Origin: Pelomonas sp. CA6 | GTDB lineage: Bacteria; Pseudomonadota; Gammaproteobacteria; Burkholderiales; Burkholderiaceae_C | Reading direction: 5' to 3' | NCBI RefSeq assembly: GCF_022549225.1 | Contig: NZ_JAKZFD010000005.1 | Coordinates: 1-64,000, forward strand | Length of the DNA: 64,000 nucleotides | Program-made: the position numbers and the translations under genes | Part shown: positions 14,930 to 24,229 of the stretch, piece after piece | Layout: each line of letters opens with the position of its first letter | How positions within the stretch are numbered: the stretch's first letter is position 1 | Notes under the pieces: generated by a model | Database searches by the model: none | Told to the model about the DNA's origin: nothing | Seen by the model: only the letters and a program-made list of their open reading frames with translations

Positions 14930-16552
14930 ATGAGCCATGCCTTCGACTGGAACAGCCGCTACCCCAGCGAGCGCAGCCCGGTGTTCGCGCGCAACATCGT
15001 GTCGACCTCGCATCCGCTGGCGGCGCAGGCCGGGCTGCGCATCCTGGCCCAGGGCGGCAATGCGGTCGACGCGGCCATTGCCGCGGCGGCCTGCATGACC
15101 ATCGTCGAGCCCTGCAGCAACGGCCTGGGCTCCGATGCCTTCGCGATCGTCTGGGACGGCAAGGCGCTGCAGGGCCTGAATGCCTCCGGCCCTTCGCCGC
15201 TGGCCTGGACACCGGCCTACATCGAACGACAACATGGCGCCGGCACGGCCATGCCGCGGCGCGGCTGGGGCGCGGTGACGGTGCCCGGTGCCGTGGCCGG
15301 CTGGGTGGCGCTGAGCGATCGCCTGGGCCGGCTGCCCTTCGCCGACCTGCTGGCGCCGGCCATCGAGATCGCCGAGCGCGGCTATGCGGTGCCGCTGCAG
15401 ATGCAGGCCAAATGGGCGCTGGCGGCGGGGCAGCAGGATCTCGTGTCGCAGCCCGGCTTTGCCCAGGCCTTTCTGCCGCGCGGCCGGGCGCCCGAGGTGG
15501 GCGAGCTGTTCCGCTTCCCGGATGCGGCCCGTGCGCTGCGCCTGATCGCGCAGACGCGCGGCGAGGCCTTCTACCGCGGCGAGATCGCCGAGGCCATGGC
15601 CGCGTTCGCGCGCCAGACCGGCGGGGCACTGACGGTCGAGGACCTCGCCGCCTACCGTCCCGAGTGGGTCCAGACCCTGGCCCAGGTGCATGCCGGCCAC
15701 CAGCTGCACGAGATCCCGCCCAATGGCCAGGGCATCGCCGCGCAGATCGCGCTGGGCATCCTCAACCATTTCGACCTCGCGGCGCTGCCGGTCGACGGGC
15801 TGGCGTCCACGCATCTGCAGATCGAGGCGATGAAGCTGGCCTTCGCCGACGTCTATCGCCATGTGGCCGATCCGCGCGCGATGCGCGTGCAGGCCGCCGA
15901 GTTGCTGGACCCGGACTACCTGGCGCGGCGCGCCCGCCTGATCGACATGAAGAAGGCGCAGGATTTCCAGGCCGGCAATCCCGTGCGCGGCGGCACCATC
16001 TACCTCAGCGCCGCCGACGAGGACGGCCTGATGGTCAGCTTCATCCAGAGCAACTACATGGGCTTCGGCTCCGGCCTGGTCGTGCCGGGCTATGGCGTGT
16101 CGCTGCAGAACCGGGGCCATGGCTTCAGCCGCGAGCACGGCCATGTCAACGAGGTGGGGCCGGGCAAGAAGCCCTTCCACACCATCATCCCGGCCTTCCT
16201 GATGAAGGACGGTGCCCCGCAGATGAGCTTTGGCGTGATGGGCGGGCATATGCAGCCCCAGGGCCATCTGCAGACCCTGGTGCGCATGCTGGACCATCGT
16301 CAGCAGCCGCAGGCCGCCTGCGACGCGCCGCGCTGGCGCTTCAACGAGGGGCTGTCGGTCAACGTCGAGCGCCACATGCCGGCCGCCACGGTGGCCGGGC
16401 TGGCCGAGCTGGGCCATCGCATCGTCGGGCAGGACGACCCCACGCTGGACTTCGGCGCCGGGCAGTTCATCTGGCGCCTGGGTGACCCTGGCGTGGAGGG
16501 CTATGTCGCGGCCAGCGACCCGCGCCGCGACGGATTGGCTGCGGGCTGGTAG
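14930..16552 (+). CDS. ggt: Gamma-glutamyltransferase family protein
   Basis: This 540-residue Ntn hydrolase would cleave or transfer the gamma-glutamyl group of glutathione or related compounds. The autoprocessing nucleophile is T356 in RGGTIYLS, which would start the small subunit. The glycine-rich GHGFSREHGHVNEVGPGKKPFHTIIP and GVMGGHMQPQGHLQ blocks (about 399-450) are family features. No signal peptide is present, unlike periplasmic E. coli Ggt, so this is a cytosolic YwrD-like form. The ATG at 14930 follows a GAGGAG site. It is not obviously linked to neighbours. Confidence 0.88.
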   Translation: MSHAFDWNSRYPSERSPVFARNIVSTSHPLAAQAGLRILAQGGNAVDAAIAAAACMTIVEPCSNGLGSDAFAIVWDGKALQGLNASGPSPLAWTPAYIERQHGAGTAMPRRGWGAVTVPGAVAGWVALSDRLGRLPFADLLAPAIEIAERGYAVPLQMQAKWALAAGQQDLVSQPGFAQAFLPRGRAPEVGELFRFPDAARALRLIAQTRGEAFYRGEIAEAMAAFARQTGGALTVEDLAAYRPEWVQTLAQVHAGHQLHEIPPNGQGIAAQIALGILNHFDLAALPVDGLASTHLQIEAMKLAFADVYRHVADPRAMRVQAAELLDPDYLARRARLIDMKKAQDFQAGNPVRGGTIYLSAADEDGLMVSFIQSNYMGFGSGLVVPGYGVSLQNRGHGFSREHGHVNEVGPGKKPFHTIIPAFLMKDGAPQMSFGVMGGHMQPQGHLQTLVRMLDHRQQPQAACDAPRWRFNEGLSVNVERHMPAATVAGLAELGHRIVGQDDPTLDFGAGQFIWRLGDPGVEGYVAASDPRRDGLAAGW

Positions 16553-16599
16553 CCGGCGTCTGCGCCGTGCGCTCGCGCCACAGCCAGGACGGATCGCAC

Positions 16600-16629
16600 T
16601 TGTGGCGCCGGGGGGCAGGCTGCTAGCAT
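16600..16629 (+). promoter_or_regulatory. Candidate promoter for the MFS exporter
   Basis: TTGTGG (16600-16605) and TAGCAT (16624-16629) are 18 nt apart and would start a transcript about 240 nt upstream of the exporter start codon. This leaves room for a leader containing a 29-codon reading frame and two hairpins. Confidence 0.4.
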
Positions 16630-16657
16630 GGTCCCACACCTTCAGCCGGAACCCGCC

Positions 16658-16747
16658 ATGACCAAGCTGCTCGACCGCACCAGACCCAACGCCTTGGCGT
16701 GGGCTGGCGTGCGTCCGCAGCCGCATGGCCTCGCGCGACGACCCTAG
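16658..16747 (+). CDS. Possible 29-residue leader peptide
   Basis: ATG to TAG encodes 29 residues, starting MTKLLDRTRPNALAWAG and ending GLARRP. It begins about 30 nt after the predicted transcript start and 132 nt before the exporter start codon. GGAACC is a weak ribosome site. Two small hairpins follow it. The arrangement looks like translational attenuation seen ahead of some drug exporters, but the peptide matches nothing I know and may be fortuitous. Confidence 0.3.
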   Translation: MTKLLDRTRPNALAWAGVRPQPHGLARRP

Positions 16748-16803
16748 GACCGTCGCCGGTCCTGCTGCGGCGGCTCCCTCCTCGCCGCCTTCGCGCCCCG
16801 CAT

Positions 16804-16859
16804 GCCCGGTCTTCCGGGCTTCACAGGTCTTTCTGACGACATGCCTTCGCGGGCATGTC
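16804..16859 (+). promoter_or_regulatory. Two leader hairpins ahead of the MFS exporter
   Basis: GCCCGG-TCTT-CCGGGC (16804-16819) and GACATGCC-TTCGCG-GGCATGTC (16838-16859) are perfect stems. The second ends 7 nt before the CCGGAG ribosome site. The TCCGG arm of the first (16813-16817) is complementary to CCGGA of that ribosome site (16867-16871), so an alternative fold could hide it. The rest of the 326-bp gap holds nothing else I recognise. Confidence 0.4.
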
Positions 16860-16878
16860 CTGGTTTCCGGAGTTCACC

Positions 16879-18246
16879 ATGTTTGCCAGAACCTCGGGTC
16901 GGCCCCCGTCGCGTCCTCTTGCCGACCGTCTGCTGGATCTTCTCGGTCTGCCCGTCGGCGACCTGCTGCGCGATCTCGTCTATCGCCGGCTCTGGACCTC
17001 CATCCTGATCAGCTCGCTGGGCGGGCAGATCACCATGCTGGCGCTGCCGCTGACGGCGGCGGTGCTGCTGCACGCCAGCCCGACGCAGATGGGCTGGCTC
17101 ACCGCGATGGAGATCCTGCCCTTCGTGCTGTTCTCGCTGCCGGGCGGCGTCTGGCTGGACCGCGTGCGCAAGCTGCCCGTCTATGTGGTCGGCGAGGCGA
17201 CGCTGGCGCTGGCGGTGGCCAGCGTGCCGGTCGCGGCCTGGGCCGGCTGGCTGAGCATGGGATGGCTCTATGTCGTGGGCTTCGTGCTGGGCACGGTGTA
17301 CACCATCTCGGGCAGCGCGGCGCAGATCGTGCTGACCCAGGTGGTCAGCCGCGACCGCCTGGTGGAGGCGCATGCGAAGAACGCGCTCGCATCCTCGGGC
17401 GCCGAGGTGGCCGGGCCAGGCGTGGCCGGCGCGTTGATCAAGGTGGTGGGCGCGCCGCTGGCGCTGGCGGTGGACGCGCTGCTGCTGCTGATTTCCGCGG
17501 CCATTCTGCGCGGCGTGAAGGTCAGCGAGGCCCTGCATGTCCACCCGGAGGCCGACTTCTGGCGCGACCTGAAGGCCGGCGTGGCCTTCGTGCGCGGCAA
17601 GAAGCTGTTGGTGAGCCTGGCCTGCGCGGTGGGCGGCTGGCAGATGTTCAACAACGCCGCGCAGGTGGTGCAGATCCTGTTCGCCACGCGGGTGCTGAAG
17701 CTGTCGGCGCAGAGCGTGGGGCTGTCCTATATCGCGCTGGGCGCGGGCACGGTGCTGGCCAGCATGCTGGGCCACCGCATCAGCCGCCGCATCGGGCCGG
17801 GGCCCGCGCTGGTGGCAGGTCTTGCCACCTGCGGCCTGGGCTGGAGCGTGCTGGCGCTGGCGCCGGCCAATGGCTGGGGCGTGGCCGCGTTCGCGTTCAC
17901 GCTGTTCGCGTTCGGCGTCGGGGCGGTGTTCATCTTCATCAACTTCCTGGCGCTGCGCCAGGCGGTCACGCCGGTGCCGCTGCTGGGGCGCATGACCAGC
18001 ACCATGCGCTGGCTGATCCTGATCCCCGCCGGCCCGGGAGCCCTGATCGGCGGCTGGCTGGGCGAGCATGTGAGCCTGCGCGCGGCGCTGGGCTTTGCCG
18101 GCGTGGGCGCGCTGTGCGTGGCGGCGCTGGCCTGGCAGCTGCGCACCCTGCGCCTGCTGCGCGAGCTGCCCAAGGTGGACGAGGAAGAGCCGGCGCTGGG
18201 CGCCGAGGCGCAACCGGGCGTGCCGCTGGGCGGCGCCGCGCCATGA
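16879..18246 (+). CDS. MFS transporter, drug/siderophore exporter type
   Basis: This 455-residue inner-membrane major facilitator has about 12 membrane segments and belongs to the MFS_3/EntS-like group that exports drugs or siderophores. The loop 2-3 motif is present as PGGVWLDRVRKLPVYVVGE (about 93-111). Segments continue through IGGWLGEHVSLRAALGFAGVG near residue 400. The C-terminal 35 residues are acidic and cytoplasmic. I prefer the ATG at 16879, 6 nt after CCGGAG, over one 24 nt upstream. It is followed after 22 nt by a GNAT gene, a pairing often seen in resistance loci. The substrate is unknown. Confidence 0.85.
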   Translation: MFARTSGRPPSRPLADRLLDLLGLPVGDLLRDLVYRRLWTSILISSLGGQITMLALPLTAAVLLHASPTQMGWLTAMEILPFVLFSLPGGVWLDRVRKLPVYVVGEATLALAVASVPVAAWAGWLSMGWLYVVGFVLGTVYTISGSAAQIVLTQVVSRDRLVEAHAKNALASSGAEVAGPGVAGALIKVVGAPLALAVDALLLLISAAILRGVKVSEALHVHPEADFWRDLKAGVAFVRGKKLLVSLACAVGGWQMFNNAAQVVQILFATRVLKLSAQSVGLSYIALGAGTVLASMLGHRISRRIGPGPALVAGLATCGLGWSVLALAPANGWGVAAFAFTLFAFGVGAVFIFINFLALRQAVTPVPLLGRMTSTMRWLILIPAGPGALIGGWLGEHVSLRAALGFAGVGALCVAALAWQLRTLRLLRELPKVDEEEPALGAEAQPGVPLGGAAP

Positions 18247-18268
18247 ACCGAGGAATGGGAAGCCTGCC

Positions 18269-18856
18269 ATGAGCTTGAGCCAGATCGACCCCCTGCTGAT
18301 CGAGGTGCCTGAGTGCCTGGAGGGCGAGCGGATCCTGCTGACCATGCCGCGCGCCGGCGATGGCCTGGCGCTGAATGCCGCGGTCTGCGAATCGCTGGAC
18401 GAGCTGCGCCCCTGGATGCCCTGGGCCCAGGAGCGCCCCACGGTGGAGCAGTCCGAGGCGCATGTCCGGCGCATGCAGGGCCGCTTCATCCTGCGCGAGG
18501 ACCTCTGCTATTCCATCTGGTCGCGCCGGGCGGATGGCGGTCGCGATCAGCTGCTGGGCGGCACCGGCCTGCACCGCTTCGACTGGGGCCTGCGGCGCTT
18601 CGAGATCGGCTACTGGATACGCCGCAGCGCCCAGGGGCGGGGCCATGTGCGCGAGGCGGTGGGGCTGCTCACCCGCCTGGCCTTCGGGCCGCTGCGCGCG
18701 CAGCGGGTGGAGATCCGCATGGAGGCCGGCAACGCGCGCAGCCGCGCGGTGGCCGAGGCCTGCGGCTTCGCGCTGGAGGGCGTGCTGCGCCACGCGGTGC
18801 CGGGCGTGGACGGCGCACCGCGCGATGCCTGCGTCTACGCGCGCGTGTCCGGCTGA
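18269..18856 (+). CDS. GNAT N-acetyltransferase, RimJ/RimL type
   Basis: This 195-residue acetyltransferase transfers acetyl from acetyl-CoA to an amine, perhaps a protein N-terminus or an aminated drug. The Acetyltransf_3 pattern is visible: LNAAVCESLDELRPWMPWAQ (about 38-57), GGTGLHRFDWGLRRFEIGYWI (about 90-112), the acetyl-CoA loop RRSAQGRGHVREAV (about 113-126) and ARSRAVAEACGFALEG (about 153-168). It is 22 nt downstream of the MFS exporter and probably cotranscribed. Its last 22 nt overlap the end of convergent ugpQ. Confidence 0.88.
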   Translation: MSLSQIDPLLIEVPECLEGERILLTMPRAGDGLALNAAVCESLDELRPWMPWAQERPTVEQSEAHVRRMQGRFILREDLCYSIWSRRADGGRDQLLGGTGLHRFDWGLRRFEIGYWIRRSAQGRGHVREAVGLLTRLAFGPLRAQRVEIRMEAGNARSRAVAEACGFALEGVLRHAVPGVDGAPRDACVYARVSG

Positions 18857-19593
18857 GCCGCGGGGCTGAAGCGGTCCACCGCGTCGGTGATGATGCCGTC
18901 GACGCCGTTGCCGATCAGCCATTGCGCGCTGGCGGGGTCGTTCACTGTGTAGACCAGGGCCTTCAGGCCCTGCGCATGCAGCTGTTCGACGAGGTCACGC
19001 TCCATCAGCGCATAGTGGGTCACCACGGCCACGCAGCCCAGCGCCCGCGCCTCGGCCAGCCAGTCCGGGCGCAGTCGATCCAGCAGCAGCGCGCGCGGGA
19101 TGTCCGGCGCGGCGTCGCGCGCGCCGGCCAGCGACGCGGGCTGGAAGGAGCTGAACAGCGGCCGCAAGCCGCTGTCCGCCCACAGCGCGCGGCTCGCGAG
19201 CGCCACCGCGGCGCCGGTGGTCTGCTCCTGGCCCGGCGTGGGCTTGAGCTCGATGTTCAGCGCGAAGCGGTTGGCGATGCAGTAGCGCGCGATCGCATCC
19301 AGGCTGGGCAGCGGTTCGCCGGCATAGGCGCGGCTGTGCCAGGCGCCCGCGTCCAGGCGGGAGAGCTCGTGCCAGTCGCGCTCGCCGGCCAGGCCGCGCT
19401 GCGGCGTCGTGCGCTCCAGCGTGCTGTCGTGCAGCAGGAAGGGCTGGCCGTCGGCGGACAGCTTCACATCGCACTCGAAGGCGCGGTAACCATGGCGGGC
19501 ACCTTCGCGAAAGGCCGCCAGCGTGTTCTCCGGCGCCAGCTTGCCGGCGCCGCGGTGGGCGATCCAGAAGGGCAGGGGCCAGGGCTGCGTCAT
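18835..19593 (-). CDS. ugpQ: Glycerophosphodiester phosphodiesterase UgpQ
   Basis: This 252-residue cytoplasmic enzyme hydrolyses glycerophosphodiesters to glycerol-3-phosphate and an alcohol. The catalytic signature is IAHRGAGKLAPENTLAAF (about 11-28), with the metal-binding FECDVKLSADGQPFLLHD (about 39-56). NIELKP (about 112-117) and GIITDAVDRF near the C-terminus complete the GDPD barrel. It is the last gene of the ugp operon, 17 nt after ugpC. It processes diesters imported by the ABC transporter encoded upstream. Confidence 0.93.
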   Translation of the reverse strand: MTQPWPLPFWIAHRGAGKLAPENTLAAFREGARHGYRAFECDVKLSADGQPFLLHDSTLERTTPQRGLAGERDWHELSRLDAGAWHSRAYAGEPLPSLDAIARYCIANRFALNIELKPTPGQEQTTGAAVALASRALWADSGLRPLFSSFQPASLAGARDAAPDIPRALLLDRLRPDWLAEARALGCVAVVTHYALMERDLVEQLHAQGLKALVYTVNDPASAQWLIGNGVDGIITDAVDRFSPAAQPDTRA

Positions 19594-19610
19594 GGCTATC
19601 TCCGTTGGCG

Positions 19611-20705
<1,095 letters not shown>

Positions 20706-20712
20706 GGCTTGT

Positions 20713-21564
20713 CTATTTTTCGGAGTCGACCAGGCCCTTGACGAACCAGCGCTGCATCAGGATCACGACCAGCGCCGGCGGGATCATCGCCAGCAGCGCG
20801 GTGGCCATGACGATGTTCCATTCGTTGGCGGCATCGCCGCCGCTGATCATGCGCTTGATGCCGATGACCACCGGGTACATGCGCTCGTCGGTCGTGACCA
20901 GCAGCGGCCAGAGGTACTGGTTCCAGCCGTAGATGAACTGGATCACGAAGAGCGCCGCGATCGAGGTGCTGGACAGCGGCAGCAGCACGTCCTTGAAGAA
21001 GCGCATGGGCCCGGCGCCGTCGATGCGCGCGGCCTCCACCAACTCGTCGGGCACGGTGAGGAAGAACTGGCGGAATAGAAAGGTCGCGGTGGCCGACGCG
21101 ATCAGCGGCACGGTGAGCCCGGCATAGCTGTTGAGCAGGTGCAGGTCCGCCACCACCTGGTAGGTCGGGCCGATGCGCACCTCCACTGGCAGCATCAGCG
21201 TGATGAAGATGGCCCAGAAGAAGGCCTGGCGCAGCGGAAAGCGGAAGTACACGATCGCGAAGGCCGACAGCAGCGAGATCGCGATCTTGCCCACCGCGAT
21301 GGCCAGCGCGCAGACCAGGCTGACCCACATCATCTGCCCCACCGGCGCCTTGGAGCCGGCGCTGCCCTCGTGGCCCAGCAGCGCGCCGCGCAGGTTGTCC
21401 AGCAGATGCGAGCCCGGGGTCAGCGGCATCGGCGCCTGCACGATGGCGTCCGCCGTGTGCGTGGACGCCACGAAGGTGATGTACAGCGGGAACGCGACGA
21501 TCAGCACGCCCAGCACCAGGATCAGGTGCGACAGCAGCGTCAGCGCCGGACGACGTTCAACCAT
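20713..21564 (-). CDS. ugpE: Glycerol-3-phosphate ABC transporter permease UgpE
   Basis: This 283-residue inner-membrane permease partners UgpA. Six membrane segments are visible. The cytoplasmic EAA loop that docks on UgpC reads [20 protein letters not shown] (about 193-212). The periplasmic loop [20 protein letters not shown] (about 31-50) is typical of UgpE. One base separates it from the ugpA stop. Confidence 0.95.
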   Translation of the reverse strand: MVERRPALTLLSHLILVLGVLIVAFPLYITFVASTHTADAIVQAPMPLTPGSHLLDNLRGALLGHEGSAGSKAPVGQMMWVSLVCALAIAVGKIAISLLSAFAIVYFRFPLRQAFFWAIFITLMLPVEVRIGPTYQVVADLHLLNSYAGLTVPLIASATATFLFRQFFLTVPDELVEAARIDGAGPMRFFKDVLLPLSSTSIAALFVIQFIYGWNQYLWPLLVTTDERMYPVVIGIKRMISGGDAANEWNIVMATALLAMIPPALVVILMQRWFVKGLVDSEK

Positions 21565-21565
21565 C

Positions 21566-22453
21566 TCAGTAATTGACCTTTTTCTCGACGAAGCGGAACT
21601 GCAGCACCGTGAGCGCGACCACGATGACCATCAGCACCACGCTCTGCGCCGCCGAGCCGCCCAGGTCCATGGCCTTGAAGCCGTCGTAGTAGACCTTGTA
21701 GACCAGGATGGCGGTGTCCTTGCCCGGACCGCCCTGGGTGGCCGCGTCGATGATGCCGAAGGTGTCGAAGAAGGCGTAGACGATGTTGATCACCAGCAGG
21801 AAGAAGCTGGTCGGCGACAGCAGCGGGAAGGTGATGGTCCAGAAGCGCCGCCAGGGGCCGGCGCCGTCGATCGCGGCCGCCTCGATCAGCGACTTGGGGA
21901 TGGACTGCAGCCCGGCGAGGAAGAACAGGAAGTTGTACGAAATCTGCTTCCACACCGCCGCCATCACCACCAGCGCCATCGCATGGTTGGCGTTGAGCAG
22001 GTGGTTCCAGTCGAAGCCCAGCGCCTGCAGGCCGTAGGCGACGATGCCGATGGACGGCGCGAACATGAACAGCCACAGCACGCCGGCGATCGCCGGCGCC
22101 ACGGCATAGGGCCAGATCAGCAGGGTCTTGTAGACCGACGCGCCGCGCACGACGCGGTTGGCCAGCGTGGCCAGCAGCAGCGACAACGCCAGCCCCAGCA
22201 CCGCCACCAGCAGCGAGAACACCGCGGTGGTCCGGAACGAGGCCAGGTAGCTGTCGTCGGCGAAGAGCTGGCGGAAGTTCTGCAGCCCCACCCATTCGGT
22301 GGACAGGCCGAACGCGTCCTGCTGCTGCATGGACTGCAGCAGCGCCTGGCCCGCCGGCCAGAAGAAGAACACGGCGATCACCAGCGCCTGCGGCGCCAGC
22401 AGCAGCCAGGGCAGCCCGCGCGAGCGGAACAGGACACGCTTTTGTTGGGACAT
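21566..22453 (-). CDS. ugpA: Glycerol-3-phosphate ABC transporter permease UgpA
   Basis: This 295-residue inner-membrane permease forms the UgpAE channel. The N-terminal [22 protein letters not shown] precedes six membrane segments. The EAA loop is [20 protein letters not shown] (about 192-211). It follows ugpB by 48 nt. The family is well conserved and no residue looks out of place. Confidence 0.95.
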   Translation of the reverse strand: MSQQKRVLFRSRGLPWLLLAPQALVIAVFFFWPAGQALLQSMQQQDAFGLSTEWVGLQNFRQLFADDSYLASFRTTAVFSLLVAVLGLALSLLLATLANRVVRGASVYKTLLIWPYAVAPAIAGVLWLFMFAPSIGIVAYGLQALGFDWNHLLNANHAMALVVMAAVWKQISYNFLFFLAGLQSIPKSLIEAAAIDGAGPWRRFWTITFPLLSPTSFFLLVINIVYAFFDTFGIIDAATQGGPGKDTAILVYKVYYDGFKAMDLGGSAAQSVVLMVIVVALTVLQFRFVEKKVNY

Positions 22454-22501
22454 GGGGCAGCAGAGGGATGGCTGCGCGCAGGGCCGGGGGCCCCGCGCGG
22501 A

Positions 22502-23806
22502 TCAGAGCTTGGCTGACTTCTGGAAGCGCTCCAGCTGCTCGTTGCCGCGCTGGATCGCGCTGGCCAGCCCTTCCTTGGCCGACTTGCGGCCGGCCCAGAC
22601 CTGCTCCATCTCCTCATCGACGATGGTGCGGATCTGCACGAAGTTGCCCAGGCGCACGCCGCGCGACTTGTCGGTGGTCTTGCGGATCATCTGCGTCACC
22701 GCGACGTCGGTGCCCGGGTTGCTCTTGTAGAAGCCGCTTTTCTCGGTCAGCTCATAGGCCGCCTTGGTCACCGGCAGGTAACCGGTGCGCTTGTGGCTTT
22801 CGGAGGCCACCTCGGGCCGCGACAGGTACTGCAGGAAGGCGGCCACGCCCTTGTACTCGGCCGGCTTCTTGCCCGCCATCACCCACAGGCTGGCGCCACC
22901 GATCACGGTGTTTTGCGGCGCGCCGGGCACGTCGGGGTAATAGGGCAGCGGCGCGATGCCGGAGGCGAACTTCGCGTTCTTCTTGATGTTGGCGTAGAGC
23001 CCGGAGGACCCGGTCAGCATCGCGCATTCACCGGAATAGAAGGTGGCGTCGGCGGTGTTGCCGCGGCCCTTGTAGACGAACAGGCCCTGCTTGGCCATGT
23101 TGGCCAGGTTCTCGATGTGGCGCACATGCAGCGGCGTGTTGAACGCCAGCCGGGTGTCCAGGCCGCCGAAGCCGTTGTTCTTCGTCGCGTACTCGACGTT
23201 GTGCCAGGCCGAGAAGCTCTCCAGCTGCGTCCAGCTGACCCAGGTGGTGGTGAACGGGCACTTGTGGCCGGCCGCCTTGAGCTTGGCCGCCGCCGCGGCC
23301 ACCTCGGGCCAGGAGGCCGGCGGCTTGTTCGGGTCCAGCCCGGCGGCCTTGAACGCGTCCTTGTTGTAGTGGAAGACGGTGGTGGAGCTGTTGAACGGGA
23401 AGCTCAGCATCTGCCCGTTCGGCGCCGTGTAATAGCCGGCCACCGCGGGCACATAGGCCGACGGGTCGAAGGCCGCGCCGGCCTCCTTCATCACCTCGGC
23501 CACCGGCTTGACCGCGCCCTTGCTGGCCATCATGGTGGCGGTGCCGACCTCGAAGACCTGCAGCAGGTGTGGCGCGTTGCCGGCGCGGAAGGCGGCGATC
23601 GCCGCCGTCATCGACTCGTCGTAGCTGCCTTTGTAGGTCGGGACGATGCGGACGTCTTTCTGGCTGGCGTTGAAGTCCCGGGCCAGGTCGTTCACCCAGT
23701 CGCCCAGGGCGCCGCCCATGGAATGCCACCACTGGATCTCGGTCTGGGCCTGGACCTGGGAGCCGGCCATCAGCAGGGCCGTGGCGGCGAGGATACGCAG
23801 TTTCAT
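22502..23806 (-). CDS. ugpB: Periplasmic glycerol-3-phosphate-binding protein UgpB
   Basis: This 434-residue receptor binds sn-glycerol-3-phosphate or glycerophosphodiesters in the periplasm. A signal peptide ([20 protein letters not shown]) is followed by [21 protein letters not shown], the UgpB opening. [30 protein letters not shown] (about 60-90) and [24 protein letters not shown] lie further along. A GGAGACC ribosome site precedes the ATG. It is the first gene of ugpBAEC-ugpQ. In other bacteria this operon is induced by phosphate starvation through PhoB; only a half PHO-like site (CTGTCAT, 23819-23825) is visible here. Confidence 0.95.
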   Translation of the reverse strand: MKLRILAATALLMAGSQVQAQTEIQWWHSMGGALGDWVNDLARDFNASQKDVRIVPTYKGSYDESMTAAIAAFRAGNAPHLLQVFEVGTATMMASKGAVKPVAEVMKEAGAAFDPSAYVPAVAGYYTAPNGQMLSFPFNSSTTVFHYNKDAFKAAGLDPNKPPASWPEVAAAAAKLKAAGHKCPFTTTWVSWTQLESFSAWHNVEYATKNNGFGGLDTRLAFNTPLHVRHIENLANMAKQGLFVYKGRGNTADATFYSGECAMLTGSSGLYANIKKNAKFASGIAPLPYYPDVPGAPQNTVIGGASLWVMAGKKPAEYKGVAAFLQYLSRPEVASESHKRTGYLPVTKAAYELTEKSGFYKSNPGTDVAVTQMIRKTTDKSRGVRLGNFVQIRTIVDEEMEQVWAGRKSAKEGLASAIQRGNEQLERFQKSAKL

Positions 23807-24229
23807 GTTTGGGGTCTCCTGTCATGCACCGTCCGGCGACCCGCCACGCCATGCCGTCATGAGCAGGCGCGCGGCCCCGGGGCTGCGGGCAGCGTATCGA
23901 TTCATTGTGACATCGGCCCTGGGCCGTGGGGCTTGCGCCAACTCAGGCTTATCCCCCATGGCCGGGGCGCGCGGATTCGTTGTGCGGGATGGATTCCGGC
24001 GCTGGGAAAAGGCCCCGGAGCGAAAGAGTGGGCGGCCCCTGGGTTAGGATTCCCGCATTGCAGCATCGGGACCGGTCGCCATCGCGGCCCGACCGGGCGC
24101 CGCCGGTCCTTCGCGGCCGGGCGGACCACAAGTCCGGGCGCCGTTCCGCTGCTGCCCCTGATCGCCCCCTCTCGTCCTGGCGCCTGCCGAGGTGCCGCAA
24201 CCCAGGGCGCCGCAGCGCGCCCGGCAGCC
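23807..24229. other. Divergent promoter region between ugpB and the FAD oxidoreductase
   Basis: This 423-bp gap separates two divergent genes. It has one CTGTCAT half-site near ugpB and an isolated TTGTGACAT (23905-23913). I see no complete PHO or CRP box, no terminator and no small gene with a ribosome site. Confidence 0.5.

Noticed and set aside
23819-23825. CTGTCAT as a possible PHO box for ugpB
   Set aside because: Only one half-site is present and it lies on the opposite strand next to the ribosome site; no second half at the right spacing.
23905-23913. TTGTGACAT as a CRP/FNR-like site
   Set aside because: Single half-site without a symmetric partner at the correct distance.
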